Shown: in pieces, positions 17,341 through 25,642 of the stretch
Layout: each line of letters begins with the position of its first letter
Position numbering within the stretch: position 1 is the first letter of the stretch
From: an uncultured Alphaproteobacteria bacterium
Lineage (GTDB): Bacteria > Pseudomonadota > Alphaproteobacteria > Micavibrionales > Micavibrionaceae
DNA: 64,000 nucleotides
NCBI GenBank assembly: GCA_937934135.1
Contig: CALHAW010000002.1
Coordinates: 1-64,000, forward strand
Reading direction: 5' to 3'
The notes under the pieces: generated by a model
What the model saw: only the letters and a program-made list of their open reading frames with translations
Database searches by the model: none
Told to the model about the DNA's origin: nothing
Made by a program: the position numbers and the translations under genes

Positions 17341-18093
17341 TTATTCGTTATAGGTTGGTTCACGGAACAAATTTTGTATTTCTTGGCGTTGTTTTTGATC
17401 ATATCCTGTGGGCGCATTACGTGTTTCTGGCTCAACCGTTTCAGGCGCTGTTTTAGGCGTAGGTTTTTTATCTTTGTTAAACAAAATATCATTTTCGAAA
17501 AGCTTATCTTTAATTTGATTTCCTTGCACTTCTTTGACTTTATCTTCAACATCCTGTGAAGATGGCAAATAGCGCGCAATAAAGCCTGATAGTTTTTCAA
17601 TGTAAAAATGCGTTTTGCTGTCAGCGAAATATTGATCTTTTGATCCTTGATCCATCAGCAGATGAAAGGGTAAATATAAAAGCGCAAGCAAAAGAACCGC
17701 GCGTAATAAGCCAAAAATAACACCAAATGTACGGTCTATCGGGCCAAGCCCCGCAGCTTTGACGGCAGCAGAAAAGAACTGCGCCAAGACAGAAATAAGA
17801 ATTACAAAAGTGATAAAAATTGCGCCATAGGCACAGGCATCGGCAACATAATGCATCGGAATCAGATCAAAAAGCTTAGCCACTTCTTGGGCGTCGTCCG
17901 TGCCATCGCCTGAAGGGGCATTCGCGCCAAACCAGTCTCTAAAAACATTCGCCAAGGGAGGGGAAAAGAAAATCGCGGCGACGATGCCGCCAATAACACC
18001 AGTAATTGTAAAAAGTTCGCGGATAAAGCCCCGAAGGAAAGAAATACCCGCAGAAACAACCAGAACAATGGCAACAACGATATCAATAATCAT
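17341..18093 (-). CDS. cvpA: CvpA family membrane protein
   Basis: 250 residues. CvpA is an inner-membrane protein first linked to colicin V export. The start MIIDIVVAIVLVVSAGISFLRG and the following GFIRELFTITGVIGGIVAA are the conserved first helices; two further hydrophobic helices lie near residues 95-120 and 130-155, including the conserved DRTFGVIFGLLRAVLLL. The C-terminal third is charged and Pro/Lys-rich, probably cytoplasmic. It directly precedes purF and follows radA by 59 bases. Confidence 0.9.
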   Translation of the reverse strand: MIIDIVVAIVLVVSAGISFLRGFIRELFTITGVIGGIVAAIFFSPPLANVFRDWFGANAPSGDGTDDAQEVAKLFDLIPMHYVADACAYGAIFITFVILISVLAQFFSAAVKAAGLGPIDRTFGVIFGLLRAVLLLALLYLPFHLLMDQGSKDQYFADSKTHFYIEKLSGFIARYLPSSQDVEDKVKEVQGNQIKDKLFENDILFNKDKKPTPKTAPETVEPETRNAPTGYDQKQRQEIQNLFREPTYNE

Positions 18094-18152
18094 GGCTTTT
18101 TAATAAGGGGTTTTATTGAATTAAGCAAGTCATCTTAGCAAGTTATGGCACT

Positions 18153-19538
18153 CTATGCCGCACGTTTTTTGATGGTGAATTGCTGTACGAGGTCATCTAG
18201 ATGATCAATTTGACGTACCTGTAAGGGATATTTAGATGTTTTTTTGGACTTTTTCGGCGGCGCAGGGATCATGGCCTGATTAAAGCCAAGTTTTGCCGCC
18301 TCTTTTAAGCGCACATCGGGTTGTGACACCGTACGGATTTCACCCGATAAGCCGACCTCCCCAAAAAAGACCGTATGGGTGGGAACAGGTTGCCCTGTTT
18401 GTGAGCTGATTAATGCGGCGGCAACTGCCAAGTCTGCGGCAGGTTCAGTAATACGAATACCGCCCGCGACGTTCAGAAAGATGTCGCTGTCTGATAGGGT
18501 AATGCCGCAGCGTGCCTCTAACACCGCCAAGACCATTGCTAAGCGACTAGAGTCCCAGCCAATCACCGCGCGGCGCGGATTTCCAAGCGCCGAAGGAGCG
18601 ACCAGCGCCTGTATTTCCACAAGCACGGGGCGCGTACCTTCTAACCCTGCCAATACGGCACTGCCCGCAACATGTTCCTGACGTTGGGATAGAAAAAGTT
18701 CTGAAGGGTTTGTCACTTCAACGAGGCCTTCTTGCGCCATTTCAAACACGCCAATTTCATCAGTGGGGCCAAAACGGTTTTTAACTGTCCGCAAAATACG
18801 GAATTGATGCCCCCGATCCCCTTCAAAATAAAGGACAGCATCCACCAAATGTTCCAAGACACGCGGACCAGCAATTTGCCCATCTTTTGTAACATGGCCA
18901 ACAAACAACACACAAATACCACGGCGTTTTGCGGCGCGAATGATTTCCTGCGCCGATGTGCGCACCTGTGTCACCGTCCCTGGCGCACTTTCAATCGTAT
19001 CAACATACATCGTTTGGATAGAATCAATGACAAGAATATCTGGCGGATCACCATCTTCCATCGACGCGATAATATCACGCACCGATGTTGCCGCCGCCAA
19101 ATCAACAGGCGCGTTATCAAGCCCCAACCGTTGCGCCCGCAAGCGCACCTGATCAACGGCTTCTTCACCGGAAACATAAAGGCAAGATTTGCCAGACAAA
19201 GCCAGCTTACAAACAGCCTGCAACAGTAAGGTTGATTTACCAATTCCCGGATCACCACCAATTAAGATGGCAGAGCCTGTTACCAGTCCGCCACCGGTAA
19301 CGCGGTCCAGTTCTGCAATGCCCGTGACATGGCGCGGTTTAGGTTCTGTTTTCCCCTTAAGCGGCACAGCATCAAGGCGTTGCCCCCCTTTGCGTCCACC
19401 AAGCCCCTTTGGGATAGAGGATTCAATGCGTTCTTCCGTAATGGAGTTCCATTCACCGCAAGATTCACATTTTCCAGACCATTTGGACGTTACCGCCCCG
19501 CAGGACTGACAGGTGTAAGAGGTTTTTGACTTCGCCAT
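18153..19538 (-). CDS. radA: DNA repair protein RadA
   Basis: 461 residues. RadA is a RecA-like ATPase that drives branch migration in recombination repair. A C4 zinc finger is seen at cysteines 10, 13, 24 and 27, then Walker A GGDPGIGKST, the RadA-specific KNRFG motif (VKNRFGPTDEIG) and a C-terminal Lon-protease-like domain (LNVAGGIRITEPAADLAVAAALIS). It is the first large gene of a run leading to cvpA and purF. A 30-codon ORF for a membrane peptide ends four bases before its start. Confidence 0.96.
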   Translation of the reverse strand: MAKSKTSYTCQSCGAVTSKWSGKCESCGEWNSITEERIESSIPKGLGGRKGGQRLDAVPLKGKTEPKPRHVTGIAELDRVTGGGLVTGSAILIGGDPGIGKSTLLLQAVCKLALSGKSCLYVSGEEAVDQVRLRAQRLGLDNAPVDLAAATSVRDIIASMEDGDPPDILVIDSIQTMYVDTIESAPGTVTQVRTSAQEIIRAAKRRGICVLFVGHVTKDGQIAGPRVLEHLVDAVLYFEGDRGHQFRILRTVKNRFGPTDEIGVFEMAQEGLVEVTNPSELFLSQRQEHVAGSAVLAGLEGTRPVLVEIQALVAPSALGNPRRAVIGWDSSRLAMVLAVLEARCGITLSDSDIFLNVAGGIRITEPAADLAVAAALISSQTGQPVPTHTVFFGEVGLSGEIRTVSQPDVRLKEAAKLGFNQAMIPAPPKKSKKTSKYPLQVRQIDHLDDLVQQFTIKKRAA

Positions 19539-19542
19539 TCTT

Positions 19543-19635
19543 TTAAGCGGTCGCTTCTTTTTCCGCCTGTAACAATTTTACAAGAGCCAAACCCGCCAAA
19601 ACCATAATTATCATGTGTAATATAAAATAGATCAT
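19543..19635 (-). CDS. Possible 30-residue single-span membrane peptide upstream of radA
   Basis: A 30-codon ORF, MIYFILHMIIMVLAGLALVK then LLQAEKEATA, ends four bases before the radA start. It would be one hydrophobic helix with a short charged cytoplasmic tail. A strong GGAGGT lies 11 bases upstream. The 196-base gap before radA contains nothing else. It resembles the many small membrane proteins missed by gene callers, but no family is recognised, and a short hydrophobic ORF can arise by chance in AT-rich DNA. Confidence 0.42.
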   Translation of the reverse strand: MIYFILHMIIMVLAGLALVKLLQAEKEATA

Positions 19636-19734
19636 AAAGAGAACATACCTCCATAAATAGAACAAATCAAGAACTTTATTAGATTTTTTTATTTTTGATC
19701 TGTGTTTTTAATATTACTGAAGAATTTCAGTATC

Positions 19735-20175
19735 CTACAGATTCGGCTGGTCCGAATCATTGGTTACATTCTGTTTTGGTGAAACTTTTTTCCCTGTCTT
19801 TTCTAAGCAATCAAGCACCCAGACGTCATAAACGGCATGATCCATCGCCGATAAAGCGGGGGAGGACGCAAACATCCAGCCTGAAAATACCCATTCTGAT
19901 TTTTCCGAATGAAGCGGTACTTCCCATACCTGAATAAAAGACGCGCTTTCCGGTTTTTCTAAGGGTTCTGATTTACGGCAGGCCTGTACCTTAATAAAGA
20001 GAGAGCCATATTGAATGGTCTCCCCCACTTTAGCTTCTAATGTCGTGGTGCGCGCGGTGGATTTATCCAAGGCCTGTATTTTCACCACCGGGTAATCAAT
20101 CATGGGCGCAGCCAAAACGGGCGCACCCATTATAAGCAACGCTATAAGGAGTAGAAAATTACTTTTCTTCATCAT
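19735..20175 (-). CDS. DUF2155 family secreted protein
   Basis: 146 residues from a start that overlaps the end of mlaD by 17 bases. An N-terminal signal peptide (KKSNFLLLIALLIMGAPVLA) is clear. The mature part has the DUF2155 pattern: ARTTTLEAKVGETIQYGSLFIKVQACRKSEP and FSGWMFASSPALSAMDHAVYDVWVLDC. The family is found next to NDUFA12 and MlaD-type genes in alphaproteobacteria and its function is unknown. The longer upstream start would lie deep inside mlaD and was rejected because the signal peptide fixes the start. Confidence 0.85.
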   Translation of the reverse strand: MMKKSNFLLLIALLIMGAPVLAAPMIDYPVVKIQALDKSTARTTTLEAKVGETIQYGSLFIKVQACRKSEPLEKPESASFIQVWEVPLHSEKSEWVFSGWMFASSPALSAMDHAVYDVWVLDCLEKTGKKVSPKQNVTNDSDQPNL

Positions 20176-20617
20176 TGCCTTGAAGGCTGAAGATAAATTG
20201 ACCGAGGAGTTGTTCCAGATTTTGAGGTGCTTGGGTATATTCAATCACACCGCCCGCTTCAATCATTTCATCAGACGCGCCTGGTTCAAGCTGCATATAA
20301 AGACCACCCAACAAGCTCTCACTTGAGATAAAAGCCGCAGTATCTTCGGGGAATTTTTTATCATTTTGGATATCTAAATAAACATCGGCAAGATACGTTT
20401 CAGGATCAAGGGTGATACGGGTTACTTGACCGACTTTCACGCCACTCACAACTACTTTATCACCCACGCTAAGCGCGCCAATACCAGAAAAACGGGCGCT
20501 GATCTCATACCCATCGGTTGATCCAATATCGGCGGAAGAATAGCTGAACGCCAAAAATAGAACGGCGACCCCGATAACAACGGCGCCTAAAACGGTTTCA
20601 ATGACATTTTTCTTCAT
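20159..20617 (-). CDS. mlaD: MlaD-family phospholipid transport substrate-binding protein
   Basis: 152 residues. MlaD is the membrane-anchored periplasmic ring of the Mla phospholipid transporter that keeps the outer membrane asymmetric. An N-terminal anchor (TVLGAVVIGVAVLFLAFSYS) precedes the MCE domain: YEISARFSGIGALSVGDKVVVSGVKVGQV and a conserved GGLYMQLEPG. The other Mla genes are not adjacent. It lies between NDUFA12 and DUF2155, an arrangement seen in alphaproteobacteria. Confidence 0.92.
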   Translation of the reverse strand: MKKNVIETVLGAVVIGVAVLFLAFSYSSADIGSTDGYEISARFSGIGALSVGDKVVVSGVKVGQVTRITLDPETYLADVYLDIQNDKKFPEDTAAFISSESLLGGLYMQLEPGASDEMIEAGGVIEYTQAPQNLEQLLGQFIFSLQGNDEEK

Positions 20618-20654
20618 AATAGTAGTCTCCTTAAAAAAAATAATTATTTAGCGG

Positions 20655-21050
20655 TTATTCTGGCGGTGTCCATGCTTCGTAATCACCCGTTGCTTTATCA
20701 CGTTGCCCCCCTTTGAGCAAATGTCCCGGAGGACGGTAAGCTTGGTTTGTACCTGTCATGTTTTGTTGATGTGGTTTTTGCCATGAACGACGGAAAGATT
20801 GATCATCCGTTGAAGGTACTTCATTTGTTTGATGGTGCATCCAACCATGCCATTCGGGGGGTATTTTTGTTGCCTCTGCCGCGCCTTTATAAATAACCCA
20901 GCGGCGCTCATGCTTATAACCCTTCATGGGTTTGGCGGTAAAATATTTATTGCCATATGGATCTAACCCAACACATTTAGCGCCACTAAAGACTTTAGTG
21001 ACCATCATCTGCACGGGGGATGCCACACCCAAAAAACTAAATAATCCCAT
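20655..21050 (-). CDS. NADH:ubiquinone oxidoreductase NDUFA12-family subunit
   Basis: 131 residues. NDUFA12 (B17.2) is an accessory subunit of complex I shared by mitochondria and alphaproteobacteria. Diagnostic features are GLDPYGNKYF near residue 30, RRWVIYKG, and EWHGWMHHQTNEVPS, followed by a Pro/Gly-rich tail with YEAWTPPE. It is the best single marker that this chromosome is alphaproteobacterial. It is transcribed with mlaD 37 bases downstream. Confidence 0.93.
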   Translation of the reverse strand: MGLFSFLGVASPVQMMVTKVFSGAKCVGLDPYGNKYFTAKPMKGYKHERRWVIYKGAAEATKIPPEWHGWMHHQTNEVPSTDDQSFRRSWQKPHQQNMTGTNQAYRPPGHLLKGGQRDKATGDYEAWTPPE

Positions 21051-21169
21051 GGATTAACTTTCTTCTCTTCACGCTTTTTTTGCGGTCTTTGCCCCGCAGC
21101 CTCATTCACGACTTTATTCTTCAGCAAAAATGGCGTAAAAGGCCAATAAGATCAAGAGGAGAAACAAAA

Positions 21170-21649
21170 ATGACAACATCCATACCAACCCCAGAAGAAA
21201 AATTAGCCGCACTTGGCTATAAACTGCCTGAAAGTGCGCCGCCGCTATTTAATTATGTGCCTTATGTTGTGGCAGGAAATATGGTTTTTGTGGCGGGGCA
21301 AGTTCCCATTGGTGGAACCCAAGAATATAAAGGCAAAGTCGGGATTGATATCGATATGGAAACCGCGCAAGAAGGCGCGAAGCAATGCGCGTTGAATATC
21401 CTGCGTCAGGTCAGTGATGCCGTGGAGGGCGATTGGAGCCGCGTTAAAAAATGCGTAAAGTTGGGTGGATTTGTGAATTGCACGCCAGATTTTGTTGATA
21501 TGTCACTGGTCATTAATGGGGCGTCTGATTTAATGGTCGATGCCCTTGGTGAAGAAATTGGCAAGCATGCGCGTTTTGCCGTAGGCGCACCGAGCCTGCC
21601 CGCAGGATTCGCCGTTGAGATTGATGCAATTTTTGAAATAACGTCTTAA
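21170..21649 (+). CDS. RidA/YjgF-family protein
   Basis: 159 residues, longer than RidA proper (about 130) and of the type with the N-terminal EEKLAALGYKLPESAPPLFNYVPYV. Family features are VAGQVPIGG, the block ALNILRQVSDAVEGDWSRVKKCVKLGGFVNC and RFAVGAPSLPAGFAVEIDAIFEI. RidA proteins hydrolyse reactive enamine/imine intermediates; the catalytic Arg in the usual RxAVGVxxLP stretch is retained (HARFAVGAPSLP). A good ribosome binding site (AAGAGGAG) precedes the chosen ATG. It is a lone gene divergent from NDUFA12. Confidence 0.9.
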   Translation: MTTSIPTPEEKLAALGYKLPESAPPLFNYVPYVVAGNMVFVAGQVPIGGTQEYKGKVGIDIDMETAQEGAKQCALNILRQVSDAVEGDWSRVKKCVKLGGFVNCTPDFVDMSLVINGASDLMVDALGEEIGKHARFAVGAPSLPAGFAVEIDAIFEITS

Positions 21650-21652
21650 TAA

Positions 21653-22012
21653 TTAGCGACACATCCGTTCTACAATTTTAATCAGGCGTTCTGGCTGTAC
21701 GGGTTTTATTACAATCGTCATAAAACCATTTCTTTGGGATTCAAGCAATAAATCGCCACCATCATTGGCGGTAATCATTGCCAATGGAAAATCATGGCCA
21801 TCTACTTTTAATCCCCGTGCCAAGGTAAAACCATCCATGGGATCCATATATTGATCAATGAGGGCGCAGTGAATTTGGTTGTTATTCGCCATATCAAGGG
21901 CATCTTCGCCATTTTCACTGATAAGTGTTTCATAGCCCGCACCCGTTAAAATACCCGACAAAAGTTGTAAGGTGGGGGCGTTATCATCAACAATTAAAAC
22001 CGTTTTCTTCAT
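21653..22012 (-). CDS. Single-domain response regulator (CheY-like receiver)
   Basis: 119 residues, a bare receiver domain without an output domain. The acidic pocket DD (residues 9-10), phosphoacceptor Asp53 (ALIDQYMDPMDG), the Thr of AMITAND and Lys of VIKPVQ are all in place, so phosphorylation is expected. No histidine kinase is adjacent. It is transcribed away from prepilin-like protein A, with start codons only 24 bases apart, so the two share a control region. The partner protein is unknown. Confidence 0.9.
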   Translation of the reverse strand: MKKTVLIVDDNAPTLQLLSGILTGAGYETLISENGEDALDMANNNQIHCALIDQYMDPMDGFTLARGLKVDGHDFPLAMITANDGGDLLLESQRNGFMTIVIKPVQPERLIKIVERMCR

Positions 22013-22036
22013 GAATATTCATGATATCCTATTTAT

Positions 22037-22714
22037 ATGAACCGCAAAACCGAAAACAAAAATGAACACATAAATGAACGGGGCAATGCCATTTTTATGA
22101 TCCTTGTTGCCGTTGCGCTTTTTGCGGCGCTGGGCTATGCGGTTACAAATTCCAGCAGAACCAGCACCACCCTTCTTACCGATGAAGAAGCCACCGCCTA
22201 TGCCAACCAAATGATGGCCTATGGCAATGAAGTGAAGACTGTTGTACGGCGGTTACAATTACGCGGATGCGATGAAACAGAAATTAGTTTTGAGAATAAT
22301 ATAGTTACAGGATATATAAATCCCAATGCTCCCTCTTCTAACAAATGTCATGTTTTTGATATTGCGGGCGGGGGACTGACGTGGCAAACATTTGATGATG
22401 CAGAAGTTATTTTTTCTGGCGCAAATGTTGTGAGCGGCGTTGGAAATGATGGCACAAATGGAACAGAGCTGAATTTCTTTGTTAGAAATATACCAACAAA
22501 TACCTGCATCACAATAAATGACAATCTAGGCAATAGTTTTACTGTCAATCCACCTGTAGAAGGCGGAACATGGGGTAAAGGACAATTTGTTGGAGATTAT
22601 GTTCTTACCAATAGCATTAGAGCGGTTGGTGTGGGATTAGACTCGCTCAAATCTGCTTGTTTTGAAGATGATGTCAGTGAGAATGTTTTTTACACAACGC
22701 TGATTGTGCGTTGA
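22037..22714 (+). CDS. Prepilin-like membrane-anchored protein A (paralogue 1 of 3)
   Basis: 225 residues. A short charged start is followed by RGNAIFMILVAVALFAALGY, a hydrophobic helix that looks like a type IV prepilin N-terminus, but with Gly-Asn at the presumed cleavage site and no Glu at +5. The rest is polar, has a GGG motif (FDIAGGGLTW), a CITIND segment, paired cysteines and ends in LIVR. Two relatives lie at 27125 and 56746 with the same N-terminus, the GGG motif and a terminal Arg. Probably exported and membrane-anchored. No known family is recognised; a minor pseudopilin role is a guess. Confidence 0.8.
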   Translation: MNRKTENKNEHINERGNAIFMILVAVALFAALGYAVTNSSRTSTTLLTDEEATAYANQMMAYGNEVKTVVRRLQLRGCDETEISFENNIVTGYINPNAPSSNKCHVFDIAGGGLTWQTFDDAEVIFSGANVVSGVGNDGTNGTELNFFVRNIPTNTCITINDNLGNSFTVNPPVEGGTWGKGQFVGDYVLTNSIRAVGVGLDSLKSACFEDDVSENVFYTTLIVR

Positions 22715-22717
22715 AAA

Positions 22718-25024
22718 CTATTCAACCGTTTCTTTATTTTGTGGTTTAGCCAGTGCGCGTTTTTCTGATTCATATTTGAAAACCAATTCTTCTTTTTTCA
22801 CATCGATTTTAACGAGGCCGCCATCAATGAGTGCGCCAAATAATACTTCTTCGGCCAGGGGTTTTTTGATTTTTTCTTGAATAACACGACCTAAAGGACG
22901 CGCGCCCATGGCGGGGTCAAATCCTTCTTTTGCCAGATAAGCGCGGGCATCATCAGTGAGTTGAATGGTGACATTTTTCTCCGTTAATTGCGCTTCTAAT
23001 TGTGCCATAAATTTATCGACAACTTTGGCAACAGTTTCTTGCGTCAACGCCTTAAACGGTACAATCGCATCAAGGCGGTTTCTAAATTCAGGCGTGAACA
23101 TTTTATTGATTGCCTCTTTATCTTCATCCACGCGCATTTCACGTTCAAACCCCATAGGGGGTTTGGCAAGCTGCGCCGCGCCTGCATTGGTCGTCATAAT
23201 CAAAATCACATTGCGAAAATCAATCGTTTTACCGTTATTATCAGTCAGCTTCCCGTAATCCATTACCTGTAAGAGCAAATTGTAAATATCAGGATGAGCC
23301 TTTTCAATTTCATCAAGAAGCAATACACAATGGGGGTGTTGATCCACTTTATCGGTCAGCAAACCGCCCTGTTCAAACCCCACATAACCTGGGGGGGAGC
23401 CAATTAAGCGAGCAACAGAATGGCGTTCCATATATTCGGACATATCAAAGCGTGATAATTCAACACCCATTGTTTTTGAAAGCTGTCTGGCCACTTCTGT
23501 TTTACCAACGCCTGTTGGGCCAGAGAATAAATAACAGCCAATGGGCTTATCCATATCACGCAGCCCCGCACGCGATAATTTAATCGCATCGGTTAGCGTA
23601 TTAATCGCGTTATCTTGGTCAAAGACAAGTGTTTTTAGGTCACGTTCCAAATTTCTCAAGGCGGATTTATCATCTTTGGTTAGTGATTTTGTGGGAATGC
23701 GGGCAATGGCGGCAACCACGCCTTCAATATCGTCTAATGTAATTTCTGTTTTACGTTTTTTTTCAGGCACTAACATTTGCGCCGCGCCAACCTCATCAAT
23801 AATATCAATCGCTTTATCGGGAAGCTTTCGATCCCCCATAAATTTAGCGGAAAGCTCTACTGCGGCTTTAATTGCTTCATCCGTATAGGTCACATTATGA
23901 TGTTCTTCGTAATATTTTTTTAAACCTTTTAAAATATTAATCGCTTCATCAATGGTGGGTTCAACGACATCAATTTTTTGGAAACGGCGCACCAGCGCAC
24001 GGTCTTTTTCAAAGTGACTGCGATATTCCTTATAGGTTGTTGATCCAATACATTTCAGCGCACCATTCGACAGGCTCGGCTTCAGTAAATTAGACGCATC
24101 CATCGCACCGCCAGAGGTTGCGCCAGCGCCAATAATTGTATGAATTTCATCAATAAATAAAATCGCTCCATCAATTTTCTCAAGCTCAGATAATACCGCT
24201 TTCAAGCGCTCTTCAAAATCGCCGCGATAGCGTGTTCCCGCCAATAATGCGCCCATATCAAGGGAAAATATTGTGGCGTCCAATAACACTTCAGGTACAT
24301 CACCATCATTAATTTTTTTGGCAAGCCCTTCTGCAATAGCCGTCTTTCCAACACCGGGATCCCCCACATAAAGTGGGTTATTTTTTGAACGGCGGCAAAG
24401 AATTTGAATGGTACGATTCACTTCTTTTTCGCGGCCAATTAAAGTATCAATCTTGCCTTCTTTGGCTTTGAAATTTAAATTTTTGCAATAAGCGCTTAAA
24501 GCTTCACGTCCTGATTTTGCGCTGCCGTTTTCTTCATTTCCATCTTCATCATCCGCTTCTTTTGAAAAAGAAATAGCGTTTTCAACGCCCGGCACTTTTG
24601 CAATGCCGTGTGAGATATAATTCACGGCATCAAAACGCGTCATATCTTGTTCTTGTAAAAAATAAACCGCATGGCTTTCACGTTCAGAGAACAGTGCCAC
24701 CAAAACATTTGCGCCCGTTACTTCTTCACGCCCCGATGATTGCACATGAATGGCGGCGCGTTGTAAAGCACGTTGAAAGGCAGTTGTTGGTTTGGCTTCT
24801 TCTGGTTCTTCATTTTTAAGATAGCCCAGCTCACTATCTAAATATTTTTCTAATTTTTCTTTCAAAAGATCAATGCCAACACCGCAAGAGCGCAAGACCG
24901 CCATGGCATCTTGATCCACCGTCAAAGCCATAAGCAGGTGTTCCAGCGTTGCATATTCATGGGTGCGATCTGTCGCCTCCATCAGAGCTTTATGCAGTGT
25001 TTGTTCTAAATTACGTGAGAGCAT
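22718..25024 (-). CDS. clpA: ATP-dependent Clp protease ATP-binding subunit ClpA
   Basis: 768 residues, the usual length. ClpA unfolds substrates and feeds them to ClpP. An N-terminal Clp repeat domain ([30 protein letters not shown] in two halves) precedes two AAA+ modules with Walker [16 protein letters not shown] and [11 protein letters not shown], and Walker B segments ILFIDEIHT and [11 protein letters not shown]. The start at MLSRNLE has a strong ribosome binding site (GGAGAAGGA); a longer in-frame start was rejected. It follows its adaptor clpS by 17 bases. Confidence 0.96.
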   Translation of the reverse strand: MLSRNLEQTLHKALMEATDRTHEYATLEHLLMALTVDQDAMAVLRSCGVGIDLLKEKLEKYLDSELGYLKNEEPEEAKPTTAFQRALQRAAIHVQSSGREEVTGANVLVALFSERESHAVYFLQEQDMTRFDAVNYISHGIAKVPGVENAISFSKEADDEDGNEENGSAKSGREALSAYCKNLNFKAKEGKIDTLIGREKEVNRTIQILCRRSKNNPLYVGDPGVGKTAIAEGLAKKINDGDVPEVLLDATIFSLDMGALLAGTRYRGDFEERLKAVLSELEKIDGAILFIDEIHTIIGAGATSGGAMDASNLLKPSLSNGALKCIGSTTYKEYRSHFEKDRALVRRFQKIDVVEPTIDEAINILKGLKKYYEEHHNVTYTDEAIKAAVELSAKFMGDRKLPDKAIDIIDEVGAAQMLVPEKKRKTEITLDDIEGVVAAIARIPTKSLTKDDKSALRNLERDLKTLVFDQDNAINTLTDAIKLSRAGLRDMDKPIGCYLFSGPTGVGKTEVARQLSKTMGVELSRFDMSEYMERHSVARLIGSPPGYVGFEQGGLLTDKVDQHPHCVLLLDEIEKAHPDIYNLLLQVMDYGKLTDNNGKTIDFRNVILIMTTNAGAAQLAKPPMGFEREMRVDEDKEAINKMFTPEFRNRLDAIVPFKALTQETVAKVVDKFMAQLEAQLTEKNVTIQLTDDARAYLAKEGFDPAMGARPLGRVIQEKIKKPLAEEVLFGALIDGGLVKIDVKKEELVFKYESEKRALAKPQNKETVE

Positions 25025-25041
25025 TTTATTCCTTCTCCCCC

Positions 25042-25425
25042 CTATTCTTTTTCCATCGTGCATTGGAGGGGTTGTTCATTGGCGCGGGCGAAATCCATGA
25101 CTTGGGCGACCTTGGTTTCTGCGACTTCATAGGTAAATATACCACAAATCCCAACGCCGCGGCGATGAACATGCAGCATAATATCCGTTGATTCCTGACG
25201 GGTTTTATTGAAAAAGCGTTCTAATATATGCACCACAAATTCCATTGGCGTGTAATCATCATTTAACAACAACACCTTATACATAGATGGTTTTTTAGTT
25301 TTTGGTTTAGGTTTCAGTAAAAGACCCGTTTCGCGTTCTTCCTGATGGTCATCATTACTATTCCCACCTGCATCAAAATCAGGCGGCGTTTCATCAGCGT
25401 TATGTATATAAATAAAGTCCATCAT
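25042..25425 (-). CDS. clpS: ATP-dependent Clp protease adaptor ClpS
   Basis: About 127 residues. ClpS delivers N-degron substrates to ClpA. The core [45 protein letters not shown] and final PLQCTMEKE contain the residues that form the N-end residue pocket (the DDYTPMEFV segment). The N-terminal tail is longer and more acidic than average. Several Met codons occur near the 5' end; the one beginning MMDFIYI was chosen and the exact start is uncertain. It directly precedes clpA. Confidence 0.94.
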   Translation of the reverse strand: MMDFIYIHNADETPPDFDAGGNSNDDHQEERETGLLLKPKPKTKKPSMYKVLLLNDDYTPMEFVVHILERFFNKTRQESTDIMLHVHRRGVGICGIFTYEVAETKVAQVMDFARANEQPLQCTMEKE

Positions 25426-25563
25426 AAGAGCCAAATTATGCGGTAAAACGGGAAAAAATGCCACCCATTATGGACAAATGCCTCATATAAACTTACTATT
25501 TGTAATAATCTTACGGGCGATTCGCGGCGCTCATATCTTAATCAGGGTAGACAATCATTCAAT

Positions 25564-25595
25564 TTGACGCTTTTTTAAGGTATTATTGTTATAAT
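25564..25595 (+). promoter_or_regulatory. Promoter of the D,D-carboxypeptidase gene
   Basis: Extended -10 TGT-TATAAT (25590-25595 for the hexamer) with TTGACG 20 bases upstream at 25564-25569. The -35 spacing is long, so the extended -10 probably matters most. It lies about 50 bases upstream of the start codon. Confidence 0.5.
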
Positions 25596-25642
25596 TTTGG
25601 TGTATTTCATCAAGATATTCAAAAGTCAGGGCATTGATTTAA

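Noticed and set aside
17325-17600. 91-codon minus-strand ORF within the 3' part of cvpA
   Set aside because: Lies wholly inside the cvpA coding region in another frame; lysine-rich shadow sequence.
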